Origin: Propionibacteriales bacterium
GTDB taxonomy: Bacteria; Actinomycetota; Actinomycetes; Propionibacteriales; Nocardioidaceae
Length of the DNA stretch: 64,000 nucleotides
Direction of reading: 5' to 3'
Assembly (NCBI GenBank): GCA_026392455.1
Contig: JAPLCB010000006.1
Span: forward strand, 62,001-126,000
In this document: positions 16,903 through 26,634 of the stretch, one piece after another
How the letters are laid out: every line of letters starts with the position of its first letter
Position numbering within the stretch: position 1 is the first letter of the stretch
Translations under genes and position numbers: made by a program
The notes under the pieces: model-generated
Database searches by the model: none
What the model was told of the DNA's origin: nothing
Seen by the model: only the letters and a program-made list of their open reading frames with translations

Positions 16903-17475
16903 ATGAGCAGCCATGAGTTCGAGGAGTTCGGCCAGCAGATCGCGGACGCCGCCGAGGCGTACCTGCTCGGTGTCCAGGCGGTGTCGCGTGACGAGGAACC
17001 GGGCTCGGTGGTCCCGTTGCTGCTGCTCGAGGTCAGCCAGCTCCTGCTGGCCGGCGCGCGCCTCGGTGCGCAGCTCGACTTCCAGCCGGAGACCGAGTAC
17101 CAACCAGACGTCGGTCCGGACGCCGACCTCGACGCCATGCGGCTGCGACTGGCGGTGATCCTGGGCGACCTGGACACCTACGCGCACAACTTCGAGCCGT
17201 ACGACCCCGAGACGCTGACCTCGAACCTGTCCGACGACCTCACCAGCATCGCGACCGACATCGCCAACGGTCTGCGGCACTTCCGCGCCGGCAACGTCGA
17301 GGAGGCGTTGTGGTGGTGGCAGTACTCGTACGTCGCGTCCTGGGGTTCGCTGGCGATCGGTGTCCTGGCGGCACTGCACTCGGTCGTCGCCCACGACCGG
17401 CTGGACCTGGACCTGGTCGACGAGACCGACCAGCTCGAAGCCGCTGATGCCGTGCTGGAGGGCGAGTCCCTCTAG
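16903..17475 (+). CDS. DUF5063 family protein
   Basis: A 190-residue acidic protein; ATG at 16903 follows AGAGGGAG and starts MSSHEFEEFGQQIADAAEAY. The conserved features are PLLLLEVSQLLLAGARLGAQ and a C-terminal block with tryptophans (EEALWWWQYSYVASWG). I recognise this as the DUF5063 family that often follows recR in actinobacteria. No enzymatic motif is present and the role is unknown. It lies 31 bp after recR, probably in the same transcript, and is convergent with ppnP 10 bp away. Confidence 0.8.
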   Translation: MSSHEFEEFGQQIADAAEAYLLGVQAVSRDEEPGSVVPLLLLEVSQLLLAGARLGAQLDFQPETEYQPDVGPDADLDAMRLRLAVILGDLDTYAHNFEPYDPETLTSNLSDDLTSIATDIANGLRHFRAGNVEEALWWWQYSYVASWGSLAIGVLAALHSVVAHDRLDLDLVDETDQLEAADAVLEGESL

Positions 17476-17485
17476 GTCACCCTGC

Positions 17486-17800
17486 TCACCCGAAGTGGCA
17501 GATGTAGTCCAGCTGCCCGTCGGCGACCTCGATCTCGAACGACGAGTCGCCGGGGACGTCGAAGGAGTCGCCGGCGGCGTACCCGGTCCAGTCGGTCTCC
17601 CCGGCCCGTCGGACCCGGCAGGTCCCTGCGGTGAGCTCCATCGTCTCGGGAGCGCCGGTACTGAAGGTCAGCGCCGCCGGGAGGATCACGCCGACCGACT
17701 TGCGGGTGCCGTCGGCGGTGATCACGGTGTGGCTGACGCACTTGCCGTCGAAGTACACGTTGGAGGCGGCCAGGACGGTGACGTTCTCGAGCTGGGTCAT
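17486..17800 (-). CDS. ppnP: Pyrimidine/purine nucleoside phosphorylase
   Basis: A 104-residue single cupin-fold protein (YaiE/DUF1255 family). Signatures are [40 protein letters not shown] and the terminal YICHFG. The family phosphorolyses a wide range of nucleosides to ribose-1-phosphate and free base. Length is typical. It is a single gene, convergent with the DUF5063 gene and divergent from lysC (about 140 bp between starts). Confidence 0.92.
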   Translation of the reverse strand: MTQLENVTVLAASNVYFDGKCVSHTVITADGTRKSVGVILPAALTFSTGAPETMELTAGTCRVRRAGETDWTGYAAGDSFDVPGDSSFEIEVADGQLDYICHFG

Positions 17801-17941
17801 GGCAGCACCCTAAGCAGGACCACACTGCGGCGCCCGTTCGGGCCCCACCGCGCTGCTCGGTAGAATCTCCGTGGCCACAGGCCGTCCTCGCGGGAGACAA
17901 TCGCCGCCAGGGACTTCGGAGTCGAACTCAAGGAGCAAGTC

Positions 17942-19234
17942 GTGGGCATTGTCGTGCAGAAGTACGGCGGTTCCTCCGTTGCCGACGCCGAATCGGTCAA
18001 GCGGGTCGCCCGCCGGATTGTCGAGACCAAGAAGGCCGGCAACCAGGTCGTGGTCGTGGTCTCCGCGATGGGCGACACCACCGACGACCTGATCGACCTC
18101 GCCAACCAGGTCTCCCCGCTGCCCCCCGCTCGCGAGCTCGACATGCTGCTGACCGCCGGCGAGCGGATCTCGATGGCCGTGCTCGCGATGGCGATCCACG
18201 ACCTCGGCCACGAGGCCCGGTCCTTCACCGGGTCGCAGGCCGGTGTCATCACGGACGCCGAGCACGGCCGGGCCAAGATCATCGACGTCACCCCGGGCCG
18301 GATCCAGGCGGCCCTGGCGGAGGGCTCGATCGCGATCGTCGCCGGCTTCCAGGGGGTCTCGCAGACCACCAAGGACATCACCACCCTGGGTCGTGGAGGG
18401 TCGGACACCACCGCGGTCGCGCTCGCGGTCGCGCTGGCGGCCGACGTCTGCGAGATCTACTCCGACGTCGACGGGATCTTCACCGCCGACCCGCGGATCG
18501 AGCCACGGGCCCGGAAGGTCCCACGGATCTCCTACGAGGAGACCCTGGAGATGGCCGCCCAGGGCGCCAAGATCCTGCACCTGCGGTGCGTCGAGTACGC
18601 CCGCCGCTACGACATGCCCATCCACGTCCGGTCGTCCTTCTCCGACAAGGAAGGCACCTGGGTCACCAGTGCCGAGAAGGTGCAGTCCGAGAACGACTCA
18701 CAGGAGAACGCCATGGAAGCCGCCATCATCACCGGGGTCGCTCACGACCGGAGCCAGGCGAAGATCACCATCGTCGGGGTCCCCGACAAGCCCGGCGAGG
18801 CGGCTGCCATCTTCCGGGCGGTCGCGGACGCCCAGATCAACATCGACATGATCGTCCAGAACGTCTCCGCCGCGGCGACGAGCCTGACCGACATCTCCTT
18901 CACGCTCCCCCGCGGCGAGGGTCAGACCGCCGTCACCGCGCTGGCCCGGCTGCAGGACTCGGTCGGCTTCGCCGCCCTCCAGTACGACGACTCGGTGGGC
19001 AAGGTCTCCATCGTCGGGGCCGGGATGAGCTCCTCCCCGGGGATCTCGGCCCGGTTCTTCGAGGCGCTCTCGGACGCCGGCATCAACATCGGGATGATCT
19101 CCACCTCCGAGATCCGGGTCTCGGTGGTCGTGGCAGAGACCCAGGTGGAGGAGGCCGTACGCGCGGCCCACGCTGCGTTCGACCTCGGTTCGGACGAGGT
19201 CGAGGCAGTCGTCTACGGCGGAACAGGACGCTGA
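17942..19234 (+). CDS. lysC: Aspartate kinase (alpha subunit)
   Basis: A 430-residue protein starting with GTG after AAGGAG. N-terminal signature [19 protein letters not shown] binds ATP, and [20 protein letters not shown] is the substrate loop. Two ACT domains follow from about residue 265 ([20 protein letters not shown] and [18 protein letters not shown]), the lysine/threonine-sensing part. It catalyses the first step of lysine, threonine and methionine synthesis. A TAGAAT -10-like hexamer lies at 17861-17866. asd begins 3 bp after the stop, so the two form an operon. Confidence 0.97.
   Translation: MGIVVQKYGGSSVADAESVKRVARRIVETKKAGNQVVVVVSAMGDTTDDLIDLANQVSPLPPARELDMLLTAGERISMAVLAMAIHDLGHEARSFTGSQAGVITDAEHGRAKIIDVTPGRIQAALAEGSIAIVAGFQGVSQTTKDITTLGRGGSDTTAVALAVALAADVCEIYSDVDGIFTADPRIEPRARKVPRISYEETLEMAAQGAKILHLRCVEYARRYDMPIHVRSSFSDKEGTWVTSAEKVQSENDSQENAMEAAIITGVAHDRSQAKITIVGVPDKPGEAAAIFRAVADAQINIDMIVQNVSAAATSLTDISFTLPRGEGQTAVTALARLQDSVGFAALQYDDSVGKVSIVGAGMSSSPGISARFFEALSDAGINIGMISTSEIRVSVVVAETQVEEAVRAAHAAFDLGSDEVEAVVYGGTGR
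18713..19234 (+). CDS. Probable internal start: aspartate kinase beta (regulatory) subunit
   Basis: Within lysC and in frame, ATG at 18713 is preceded by CAGGAGAACGCC, a good ribosome-binding site. Translation from here gives 173 residues starting [20 protein letters not shown], exactly the start of the ACT-domain half. In Corynebacterium glutamicum and mycobacteria the same internal start makes the beta subunit of an alpha2-beta2 enzyme. The presence of the site is seen; its use is inferred. Confidence 0.55.
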   Translation: MEAAIITGVAHDRSQAKITIVGVPDKPGEAAAIFRAVADAQINIDMIVQNVSAAATSLTDISFTLPRGEGQTAVTALARLQDSVGFAALQYDDSVGKVSIVGAGMSSSPGISARFFEALSDAGINIGMISTSEIRVSVVVAETQVEEAVRAAHAAFDLGSDEVEAVVYGGTGR

Positions 19235-20311
<1,077 letters not shown>

Positions 20312-20312
20312 G

Positions 20313-21656
20313 TCAGGACTCGCTGGGTTCCTCGATGAACTTCACGGTCACCCACCACGACAGCAGGAACGCGACCGCGGTCAGCGCCGGAATGACGACG
20401 ACCATGATCGGTGACGCCATGTTGTCGTCGCCCATGAAGGTCAGCATCACGACCATAGCGACCAGGCCGACCCCGAGGAAGCTGGTGCTGAACGGGTCCG
20501 AGACCCCGAAGGCCTTGAGCAGGTTGGCCCCGATCACGATCTCGATGGCCAGGACGACGACCACCGCCAGCAGGCCGAAACCGTCGCCGCACTGGTTGCT
20601 GCCGCGCACCGCCTCGCAGCCGGCCAGCTCGCCCCACGTCAGCGCGACGCAGATCAGGCCCGACACGACCCCGGAGAAGGCCGCGGCGACGGCAGGACGC
20701 ATCGTCGGGAGGGCGGAGACGACTCGCTCGGCGATCCCGGCCTTCTCGCCCTGACCACGGTTCTGGGCCCGGATCGCAGCCCGTTCGGCCTTGGACTGCT
20801 GCTGTGCCTCGCGCTTGGCCTGGGCCTGGGCGCGACGAGACTCCGGCACCGTGGCGACGTCGGACGCGGTCCGACCACGCTTCTTGGTCGGGGTCTCGAG
20901 AGCGATCACGGCCGTCTGCTCGGTGGCGGCCTCGACGGGCGGCGCGTCCGACGACTCCGTCGCGGCCGGTTCAGTCTCGCCCGCTGGGGCGCCGGTCGCG
21001 GCGGCCAGCTCGGAGTCGAGGTCGGCCAGCTGGGCGTCGATGGCGTCGATGGCGGGATCCGTCTCGACGACGTCGGGCCCGAGCGGCTCCGGCTCCGGCA
21101 CCGGGGTCTCCGGGGTCTCCGGGGCAGCCTCGGGCTTGGTGCGGAACCGCGCGGGCGCGGTGGCCGGGCGGGGAGCGGGCGCGACGGGCGCGGGCGTGAG
21201 GGGCGCGGGCGCGACCTGAGGAACTTCCTCGGCCGGAGCTGCGGAAACCTCGGGATCGGCAGCGACCGGTGGCACGACGACCGGCGGCGTCGGGGGTGTC
21301 GACGGGGTCGAGGCCGGACGGGCGGCAGGTCGGGCGGCCGGTCGCGCCGCCGGGCGTGCCGGTGGGGTGCCGGGGACCCGAGCCGGTGCGCGTGGCGCAG
21401 CCGGACGTGCCGGTGCGCGGGCGGGGGTCGGGGCAGGTCGTTGCACGACGGTCGGCGCGGTCTCGGCCGGGGCGACGGTCTCGACGTCGGCCTCGGCGGC
21501 TGTCTCCGCGTCCTCGGTCGAGGCGTCGGCAGACGACGTTGCGACGCTCTCGTCGGTGGTCTTGGCGGCGCGCTTCTTCCGGCGCCCGAACCCGAGTGAC
21601 AGGCTGGGCAACTCGAGATTCGGCTCGTCGCCGGTTCCGTCCGAGTCAGTGGGCAT
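20313..21656 (-). CDS. Large Ala/Pro-rich membrane protein of unknown function
   Basis: A 447-residue protein; ATG at 21656 starts MPTDSDGTGDEPNLELPSLS. Residues about 15-330 are low-complexity Ala/Pro/Glu-rich and likely disordered, followed by a basic Gln/Arg coil (SRRAQAQAKREAQQQSKAER). The last about 110 residues carry four hydrophobic helices, including VVSGLICVALTWGELAG and LLAVVVVLAIEIVIGANLL. The disordered N-terminus should be cytoplasmic. No family recognised beyond a general actinobacterial membrane protein with a long intrinsically disordered arm. It is convergent with asd. Confidence 0.7.
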   Translation of the reverse strand: MPTDSDGTGDEPNLELPSLSLGFGRRKKRAAKTTDESVATSSADASTEDAETAAEADVETVAPAETAPTVVQRPAPTPARAPARPAAPRAPARVPGTPPARPAARPAARPAARPASTPSTPPTPPVVVPPVAADPEVSAAPAEEVPQVAPAPLTPAPVAPAPRPATAPARFRTKPEAAPETPETPVPEPEPLGPDVVETDPAIDAIDAQLADLDSELAAATGAPAGETEPAATESSDAPPVEAATEQTAVIALETPTKKRGRTASDVATVPESRRAQAQAKREAQQQSKAERAAIRAQNRGQGEKAGIAERVVSALPTMRPAVAAAFSGVVSGLICVALTWGELAGCEAVRGSNQCGDGFGLLAVVVVLAIEIVIGANLLKAFGVSDPFSTSFLGVGLVAMVVMLTFMGDDNMASPIMVVVIPALTAVAFLLSWWVTVKFIEEPSES

Positions 21657-21769
21657 GCCCGGATTCTGCCACTCCTCGGCTGTCTGCACCGGCAGGTCCC
21701 CCTGCCGACGCGCGGAGGCCCCCTTTCCCAGCCCGCCGACCGTGTCCTCCAACCCGACCCCTGGGCGGA

Positions 21770-21931
21770 TCACCGGGTCACCGAGAACGCCGCGTACCCA
21801 CGGACGAGGAGCCCGGCGGTGGTCGCCGTGGCAGCCAGGATCACGAATCCGAGCATCAGCAGCTGTGCGCTGCGCAGTCGCCTACGCAGCGTCGGGGGTA
21901 CGACGCGCGGCCCGCGCTCGTTCTGCTCCAT
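21770..21931 (-). CDS. Single-pass small membrane protein
   Basis: A 53-residue protein starting MEQNERGPRVVPPTLRRRLR with a GGGAGG ribosome-binding site 6 bp before the ATG. One transmembrane helix (LLMLGFVILAATATTAGLLV) follows the basic segment, so the N-terminus is probably cytoplasmic. I do not recognise a family. It lies upstream of the large disordered membrane protein on the same strand (gap about 110 bp) and downstream of tRNA-Pro. Confidence 0.55.
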   Translation of the reverse strand: MEQNERGPRVVPPTLRRRLRSAQLLMLGFVILAATATTAGLLVRGYAAFSVTR

Positions 21932-22037
21932 GGGTGCCTCCCTGTCCTGGTTCCCCAGGAGAGACACCGCCCCGGCGAGATGGTCACGCCGAAAGCGCGG
22001 ACGATCCTGCGGAGGTCCCGGTGCCCCGGAGAAGGCG

Positions 22038-22067
22038 AACGGACCTGGTGAGAACACCAGGTCCGTT
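22038..22067 (-). terminator. Terminator hairpin downstream of tRNA-Pro
   Basis: A perfect 13-bp stem AACGGACCTGGTG / CACCAGGTCCGTT with an AGAA loop lies 6 bp beyond the CCA end of the minus-strand tRNA-Pro. It overlaps no gene and probably ends the tRNA transcript. Confidence 0.75.
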
Positions 22068-22072
22068 CCAAC

Positions 22073-22149
22073 TGGTCGGGCTGACAGGATTTGAACCTGC
22101 GGCCTCGTCGTCCCGAACGACGCGCGCTACCAAACTGCGCCACAGCCCG
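22073..22149 (-). tRNA. tRNA-Pro (anticodon CGG)
   Basis: On the minus strand the acceptor stem CGGGCTG pairs with CAGCCCG, followed by discriminator A and encoded CCA. The D arm is GCGCAGTTTGGTAGCGC. The anticodon arm CGTCGTTCGGGACGACG places CGG as the anticodon (codon CCG). The T arm is GCAGGTTCAAATCCTGT. 77 nt with CCA. Confidence 0.95.
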
Positions 22150-22199
22150 CTGCAGCCTGCGGAAGTCTAGCCGGACCCTGCGGCCGGGATGAAATCGGG

Positions 22200-23135
22200 T
22201 CAGCCGGTAGCGGGTTGCAGCGTGATCAGGCTCGCTTCGGGACGGCAGCAGAACCGGACCTGCGTGTACGGCGAGGTGCCGGCGCCGGCGGACACGTGCA
22301 GCCAGGACGAGCCGTCCTGACCGGGCCTGGAGTCCGCGGGATGCCGGTGGAGTCCCTTGGCGCGAGCAGGCTCAAGGTCGCAGTTGGTCACCAGGGCGCC
22401 CTTGAACGGCAGGCAGAGCTGACCGCCGTGGGTGTGGCCCGCCAGGACCAGCTCGTAGCCGTCGGCGGCGTACTGGTCCAGGACCCGCAGGTACGGCGCG
22501 TGGGTGACGCCGATCCGGAGCCCCGCGTCCGCCGGTGCGGGGCCGGCCACGGCCGCGAGGTCGTCGTAGTACAGGTGCGGGTCGTCGACGCCGGCGAACG
22601 CCAGCGCGGTCCCGTTGATCTCCAGTCGTCCACCGGTGTTCGTCAGGTCGAGCCAGCCGTCGGAGAGAGCGGCCTTGAGGTGCTTCCACGGCAGCTCGGG
22701 GGAGTCGTTGTGCCGGGTGCCGTCGTCCTTGGCCAGGTACTTCAGCGGGTTGCGCCGGGTGGGCTCGAAGTAGTCGTTCGAGCCGAGCACGAACACGCCA
22801 GGAACCTGGCGCAGCGGGCCCAGCGCCTCCAGCAGCGGTTCGACGGCGTCGCGGTGCGCCAGGTTGTCGCCGGTGTTGACGACCAGGTCCGGTTCCAGCC
22901 CGGCCAGCGTCGCGATCCACCGGCGCTTGAGGCTCTGGGTGGGGGTCAGGTGCAGGTCGCTGAGGTGCAGCACCCGGATCGGCTGGCTTCCCGCGGGTAG
23001 GCAGCCGATCTCGAACCGACGGACCGTGAAGTTGCGCGCCTCTGCGTACGCGTAGCCGACCCCGGCGATCCCGGCGACGGTTCCCCATCCGGCCACCCGA
23101 CCTGCGGTGCGAGCCAGTCGCGAACGGGAACCCAT
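22200..23135 (-). CDS. Metallophosphoesterase with N-terminal membrane anchor
   Basis: A 311-residue protein starting MGSRSRLARTAGRVAGWGTV, with a short hydrophobic anchor at about residues 10-32. The calcineurin-like motifs are in order: LHLSDLHLTP, VVNTGDN, VLGSNDYFEP, VTHAPYLRVL and LAGHTHGGQLCLP. The third motif has SND where many relatives have GNH/GNR. It matches the YaeI/YkuE group of dinuclear metal phosphoesterases, which may act on membrane phospholipids. A relative (Rv3683 in M. tuberculosis) neighbours the same PBP gene. Divergent from yqeY. Confidence 0.88.
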   Translation of the reverse strand: MGSRSRLARTAGRVAGWGTVAGIAGVGYAYAEARNFTVRRFEIGCLPAGSQPIRVLHLSDLHLTPTQSLKRRWIATLAGLEPDLVVNTGDNLAHRDAVEPLLEALGPLRQVPGVFVLGSNDYFEPTRRNPLKYLAKDDGTRHNDSPELPWKHLKAALSDGWLDLTNTGGRLEINGTALAFAGVDDPHLYYDDLAAVAGPAPADAGLRIGVTHAPYLRVLDQYAADGYELVLAGHTHGGQLCLPFKGALVTNCDLEPARAKGLHRHPADSRPGQDGSSWLHVSAGAGTSPYTQVRFCCRPEASLITLQPATG

Positions 23136-23161
23136 GTGACAAGGCTGCCACAATGGTCCCC

Positions 23162-23617
23162 ATGAGTCTCAAGGAGCAGCTGCGTGCCGACCTGACCGCC
23201 GCCATCAAGGCGCGTGACGAGGTCACCTCCTCGACCTTGCGGATGGTGCTCACCTCGATCACCAACGCGGAGGTGTCCGGCAAGGAGGCTCGCGAGCTCA
23301 CCGACGACGACGTGCTGGTCGTCCTCGGCAGCGAGGGCAAGAAGCGGCGCGAGGCCGCGGAGGCCTTCGACGCCGCCGACCGGACCGCGCAGGCGGACAA
23401 GGAGCGGGCCGAGGCCGCGGTGATCGCGGCGTACCTGCCCGAGCAGCTCAGCGCCGAGGAGATCAGCGTGCTGGTCGCTGACGCGATCGTCCAGACCGGC
23501 GCCGCAGAGCTCGGTCCGCGGGGCATCGGCGCTGTCATGGGCGTGGTCACCCCGCAGGTGAAGGGGCGCGCGGACGGTGGCGTCGTCGCTGCCGAGGTAC
23601 GTCGTCAGCTGGGCTGA
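23162..23617 (+). CDS. GatB/YqeY domain-containing protein
   Basis: A 151-residue protein starting MSLKEQLRADLTAAIKARDE; an ATG three codons upstream is an alternative. Signatures are SSTLRMVLTSITNAEV, the DDVLVVLGSEGKKRREAAEAF helix and the C-terminal MGVVTPQVKGRADGGVV. These mark the YqeY family, a free-standing version of the GatB tail domain that binds tRNA. Its cellular job is not established. It is convergent with the penicillin-binding protein gene. Confidence 0.92.
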   Translation: MSLKEQLRADLTAAIKARDEVTSSTLRMVLTSITNAEVSGKEARELTDDDVLVVLGSEGKKRREAAEAFDAADRTAQADKERAEAAVIAAYLPEQLSAEEISVLVADAIVQTGAAELGPRGIGAVMGVVTPQVKGRADGGVVAAEVRRQLG

Positions 23618-23637
23618 CGCTCAGCCCGCTCGGCCGG

Positions 23638-26070
23638 TCACGGGAAGAACCCGGGTCCGTTCCCGTTCCCGTTGCCGTTCCCGTTCCCGTTCCCGGGTCC
23701 GGTGTTTCCGCCCGTCCCACCGGTGCCGCCCGTCCCGCCGGTGCCACCGGTCCCGCCGGTGCCACCCGTGCCCGGCGACGGCGACGAGGTCGAGCCGCCG
23801 GTCCCGGACGACAGGTAGATCGTGATCCGGCTCCCGCGCGGAGCGTTCGAGCCCGGCCCCGGACGGGTCAGCGCGACCAGCCCGGCCGTCACGGTCGAGG
23901 TGACCGAGCTGCCGACCTGGGTGCTGAAGCCGGCACTGCGCAGACTCGCCACAGCTTCGGCCAGGGTCATCCCGACGACGTTCGGAACCCGGGAGTCGGC
24001 CTTGAAGTCCAGGGCGTACGAACCCGTCGGCGCCACGAAGTCCTCGTCGGGCAGATCGCCCTGGATGGCCCGCATCGCATCGGCCCACATCGGGCCCGCC
24101 GTCGTGGATCCGAAGGCGCTGACGATGAACTGGCCACCGACGGTCTGACCGTTCAGCGTGATCGGCTCGCCGTCCCGGTTGGCACCGGCGATCATCGAAG
24201 CGGTCGCGACGGCCGGGGTGTACCCGTTGAACCAGACGGCCTTGTTGTTCTGGATCGTCCCGGTCTTGCCGGCCGAGGGCTTGTCCAGGGCCAGCTTCGA
24301 GCCGAAGCCACCGGGCTCCATCACGCCGCGCAGGATGTCGTTCACGGTGTCCGCCGTGCCCTCGGCCATCACCTGGTCGCAGACGGCGGGGTAGTCCTTG
24401 AAGATCTTGCCGTCGGCATTGATGATCCGGTTGACCGGCCGGTTCTCGCAGGCCTTCCCGCGGGCCGCGAACGTCGCGTACGCGCCCGCCATCTCCAGCG
24501 GGCTGACATCGGCGATCCCGAGCACGAAGCTGGGGACGCGTTCCTTGGGCGGGTTGGTCAGGTCGACGCCCATCGCCCGGGCCAGGGCGTACGGCTTGCA
24601 GAGTCCGGTCTCCCGCTCCAGCTGCGCGAAGTAGGTGTTCACCGACTCCCGGGTACCGGTGTACATGTCCTTGCGGCCGCTGGTGGTCGAGTTGCTGACG
24701 TTCCACGGGGCGAAGTTGGGGTACGGACCGCCGCAGTCCTTGAACTCGTTCTGCGGGATGCTCATCGACCGCGAGGCGTTGTACGACGTGCTCGGGGGGA
24801 GGCCCAGCTCCAGGGCCGCGGCCAGCACGAAGACCTTGAACGTCGACCCGGCCTGGAAGCCGTTGGAGTCGCCGTACTTGGAGTCGACCACGTAGTCGAG
24901 GAAGGTCTCGCCCTTCTTCTTCAGCCGTCCCATCGGCCGTGACTGGCTGATGGCGAGCACGGCTCCGTCACCGGGCTTCACCATGGCGAGCGCACCGATG
25001 GCCGAGTCGGTCGCCTTCACGTGGGAGGCCGTCGAGCGGTCGGCCGCCTTCTGGAACTTGAGGTTCAGGGTGGTCCGGATCGTCAGGCCGCCGGAGTTGA
25101 GCAACCGCTGACGTTCCTCGACGGTGGAGCCGAGGGAGGGGTCGGCGAGCAGGTACCGCCGGACGTAGTCGCAGAAGAAGGCGGCCTTCGAGCCGAGGCA
25201 GCCGTTGCGGGTTGCGGTGACCTTCAGGCCCAGCGGCGCGGCGGTGGTGGTCGCTGCCTGCTCGGGCGTGATCTTGGCGAGCTCGGCCATCCGGCGCAGC
25301 ACGGTGTTGCGACGCTCGGTGGCCTTCTCCGGGAAGCTGGTCGGGTCGTAGCCGACGGGGTTCTTCACGAGTCCGGCCAGGAGCGCGGCCTGACGCAGCG
25401 TCAGCTTGCTGGCATCGGTGCCGAAGTAGTGCCGGGACGCCGACTGGATGCCGTAGGCGCCGTCGCCGAAGTAGGCGATGTTCAGGTAGCGCTCGAGGAT
25501 CCAGTCCTTGGGGTACTTCTGCTCGACGCCGATGGCGTAGCGCAGCTCACGGATCTTGCGCTGGTAGGTGTCCGCGGTCGCGGCCTCGCGCTCCTCCTTG
25601 GTGGTCGCCTGGTACAGCAGGGTCATCTTGACCATCTGCTGGGTGATCGAGGAACCACCCTGGGTGATGCCGTCGTTGGCCTGGTTGGTGGCGAACGCCC
25701 GCAACGTGCCCTTGAGGTCGATCGCCCCGTGCTCGTAGAACCGGTAGTCCTCGATCGCGACGATCGCGTCACGCATCACCGGGGAGACCTTGTCGAGGGA
25801 GACGTTGACCCGGTTCTGGTCGTAGAACGTGGCGATGGTGCGGCCGTCGGCGTCGAGAAGCCGGGTCCGCTGGGCCAGCGGGGCCGCCTGGAGGTCCTCG
25901 GGCAGGTCCTTGACGGACTTCGACAGCGACTTCGCGCCCACGCCGAGCGCGCCGGCGAACGGGATCGCCAACCCGGCCACCAGGAGGCCCATCAACGCCG
26001 ACAACGCGACGATCACCGTGAGGTGGGAGGTGATCTCGCGCAGGGTCAGCTGGGACTTCGGTCTCGCCAT
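23638..26070 (-). CDS. Class A penicillin-binding protein with PASTA domain and glycine-rich tail
   Basis: An 810-residue bifunctional peptidoglycan synthase starting MARPKSQLTLREITSHLTVI, with one membrane anchor at about 15-45. The glycosyltransferase (GT51) domain has AIEDYRFYEHGAIDLKG and GGSSITQQMVKMTLLYQ. The transpeptidase has GSTFKVF (Ser409/Lys412), the SxN motif ESVNTYF and KTG in SAGKTGTIQNN (about 599). A PASTA domain (VPNVVGMTLAEAVASLRSAGF) follows. The last about 45 residues are GTG/GN repeats ending in PGFFP, encoded by short GC-rich tandem repeats. It corresponds in context to mycobacterial ponA2 and is divergent from whiB. Confidence 0.93.
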   Translation of the reverse strand: MARPKSQLTLREITSHLTVIVALSALMGLLVAGLAIPFAGALGVGAKSLSKSVKDLPEDLQAAPLAQRTRLLDADGRTIATFYDQNRVNVSLDKVSPVMRDAIVAIEDYRFYEHGAIDLKGTLRAFATNQANDGITQGGSSITQQMVKMTLLYQATTKEEREAATADTYQRKIRELRYAIGVEQKYPKDWILERYLNIAYFGDGAYGIQSASRHYFGTDASKLTLRQAALLAGLVKNPVGYDPTSFPEKATERRNTVLRRMAELAKITPEQAATTTAAPLGLKVTATRNGCLGSKAAFFCDYVRRYLLADPSLGSTVEERQRLLNSGGLTIRTTLNLKFQKAADRSTASHVKATDSAIGALAMVKPGDGAVLAISQSRPMGRLKKKGETFLDYVVDSKYGDSNGFQAGSTFKVFVLAAALELGLPPSTSYNASRSMSIPQNEFKDCGGPYPNFAPWNVSNSTTSGRKDMYTGTRESVNTYFAQLERETGLCKPYALARAMGVDLTNPPKERVPSFVLGIADVSPLEMAGAYATFAARGKACENRPVNRIINADGKIFKDYPAVCDQVMAEGTADTVNDILRGVMEPGGFGSKLALDKPSAGKTGTIQNNKAVWFNGYTPAVATASMIAGANRDGEPITLNGQTVGGQFIVSAFGSTTAGPMWADAMRAIQGDLPDEDFVAPTGSYALDFKADSRVPNVVGMTLAEAVASLRSAGFSTQVGSSVTSTVTAGLVALTRPGPGSNAPRGSRITIYLSSGTGGSTSSPSPGTGGTGGTGGTGGTGGTGGTGGNTGPGNGNGNGNGNGNGPGFFP

Positions 26071-26259
26071 GCCGGCCAGTCTAGGCGGTGGTCCAGCACC
26101 GCCCGGGATCGTGGCGGCTGCGGGCTCCGCGCGCCGTGACCCAAGCCCCCGGTCGTCGTTATGACTAGGTGGAGTAGTTCTTTTGGGCCAGGGCGATTCG
26201 GTACGTTCGGACCTGTTCCGAGGCGAGGCGAGAACCTTAAGTTTCGTTATGTGGGGGGA

Positions 26260-26277
26260 CCGTCCCTTTTGGGACGG
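26260..26277 (+). promoter_or_regulatory. Hairpin in the 5' leader of the WhiB gene
   Basis: A 7-bp stem CCGTCCC / GGGACGG with a TTTT loop ends 26 bp before the WhiB ATG. It lies in a 233-bp gene-free region between the divergent PBP and WhiB genes. It could be part of a leader RNA structure or a palindromic operator. Confidence 0.35.
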
Positions 26278-26303
26278 AGACCACATTGTCAATGGGGGTT
26301 TCA

Positions 26304-26603
26304 ATGTCGTGGAATGAAGAGTGGGCTGCCGCCGCTACGTGCCAGCAGTCCCGGCCTGATGAGCTGTTCGTCCGGGGGGCCGAGCAGCACAAGGCCAAGG
26401 TTGTCTGTGCAGCCTGTCCGGTGCGGGCCGAGTGCCTCGCCGAAGCGCTGGACAACCGCATCGAGTGGGGAGTCTGGGGAGGCATGACCGAGCGCGAACG
26501 GCGCGCGGTCCTGCGCAAGCGCCCCAACGTCACGTCGTGGCGGACGCTGCTCTCCGCAGCCAAGGACGCGCACACCGAGGCGATCGAGACCGCCTCCGCC
26601 TGA
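26304..26603 (+). CDS. WhiB-family iron-sulfur transcriptional regulator (WhiB4-like)
   Basis: A 99-residue protein starting MSWNEEWAAAATC. The four cluster cysteines are Cys13, Cys35, Cys38 and Cys44 (VVCAACPVRAEC), followed by the G-V-W-G-G turn (residues 56-60) and a basic C-terminus (TERERRAVLRKRPN) for DNA contact. WhiB proteins hold a 4Fe-4S cluster sensitive to oxygen or nitric oxide and bind the main sigma factor. The neighbouring PBP and ArsA pair match the setting of M. tuberculosis whiB4, so that orthology is likely. An in-frame ATG at 26286 is an alternative start. Confidence 0.92.
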   Translation: MSWNEEWAAAATCQQSRPDELFVRGAEQHKAKVVCAACPVRAECLAEALDNRIEWGVWGGMTERERRAVLRKRPNVTSWRTLLSAAKDAHTEAIETASA

Positions 26604-26634
26604 TCCGCGGCGCACGGCGTGGACCCTGACGGGC

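Noticed and set aside
23650-23790. Short GC-rich repeats as a non-coding satellite
   Set aside because: They stay in frame within the penicillin-binding protein and encode its Gly-rich tail up to a proper stop.
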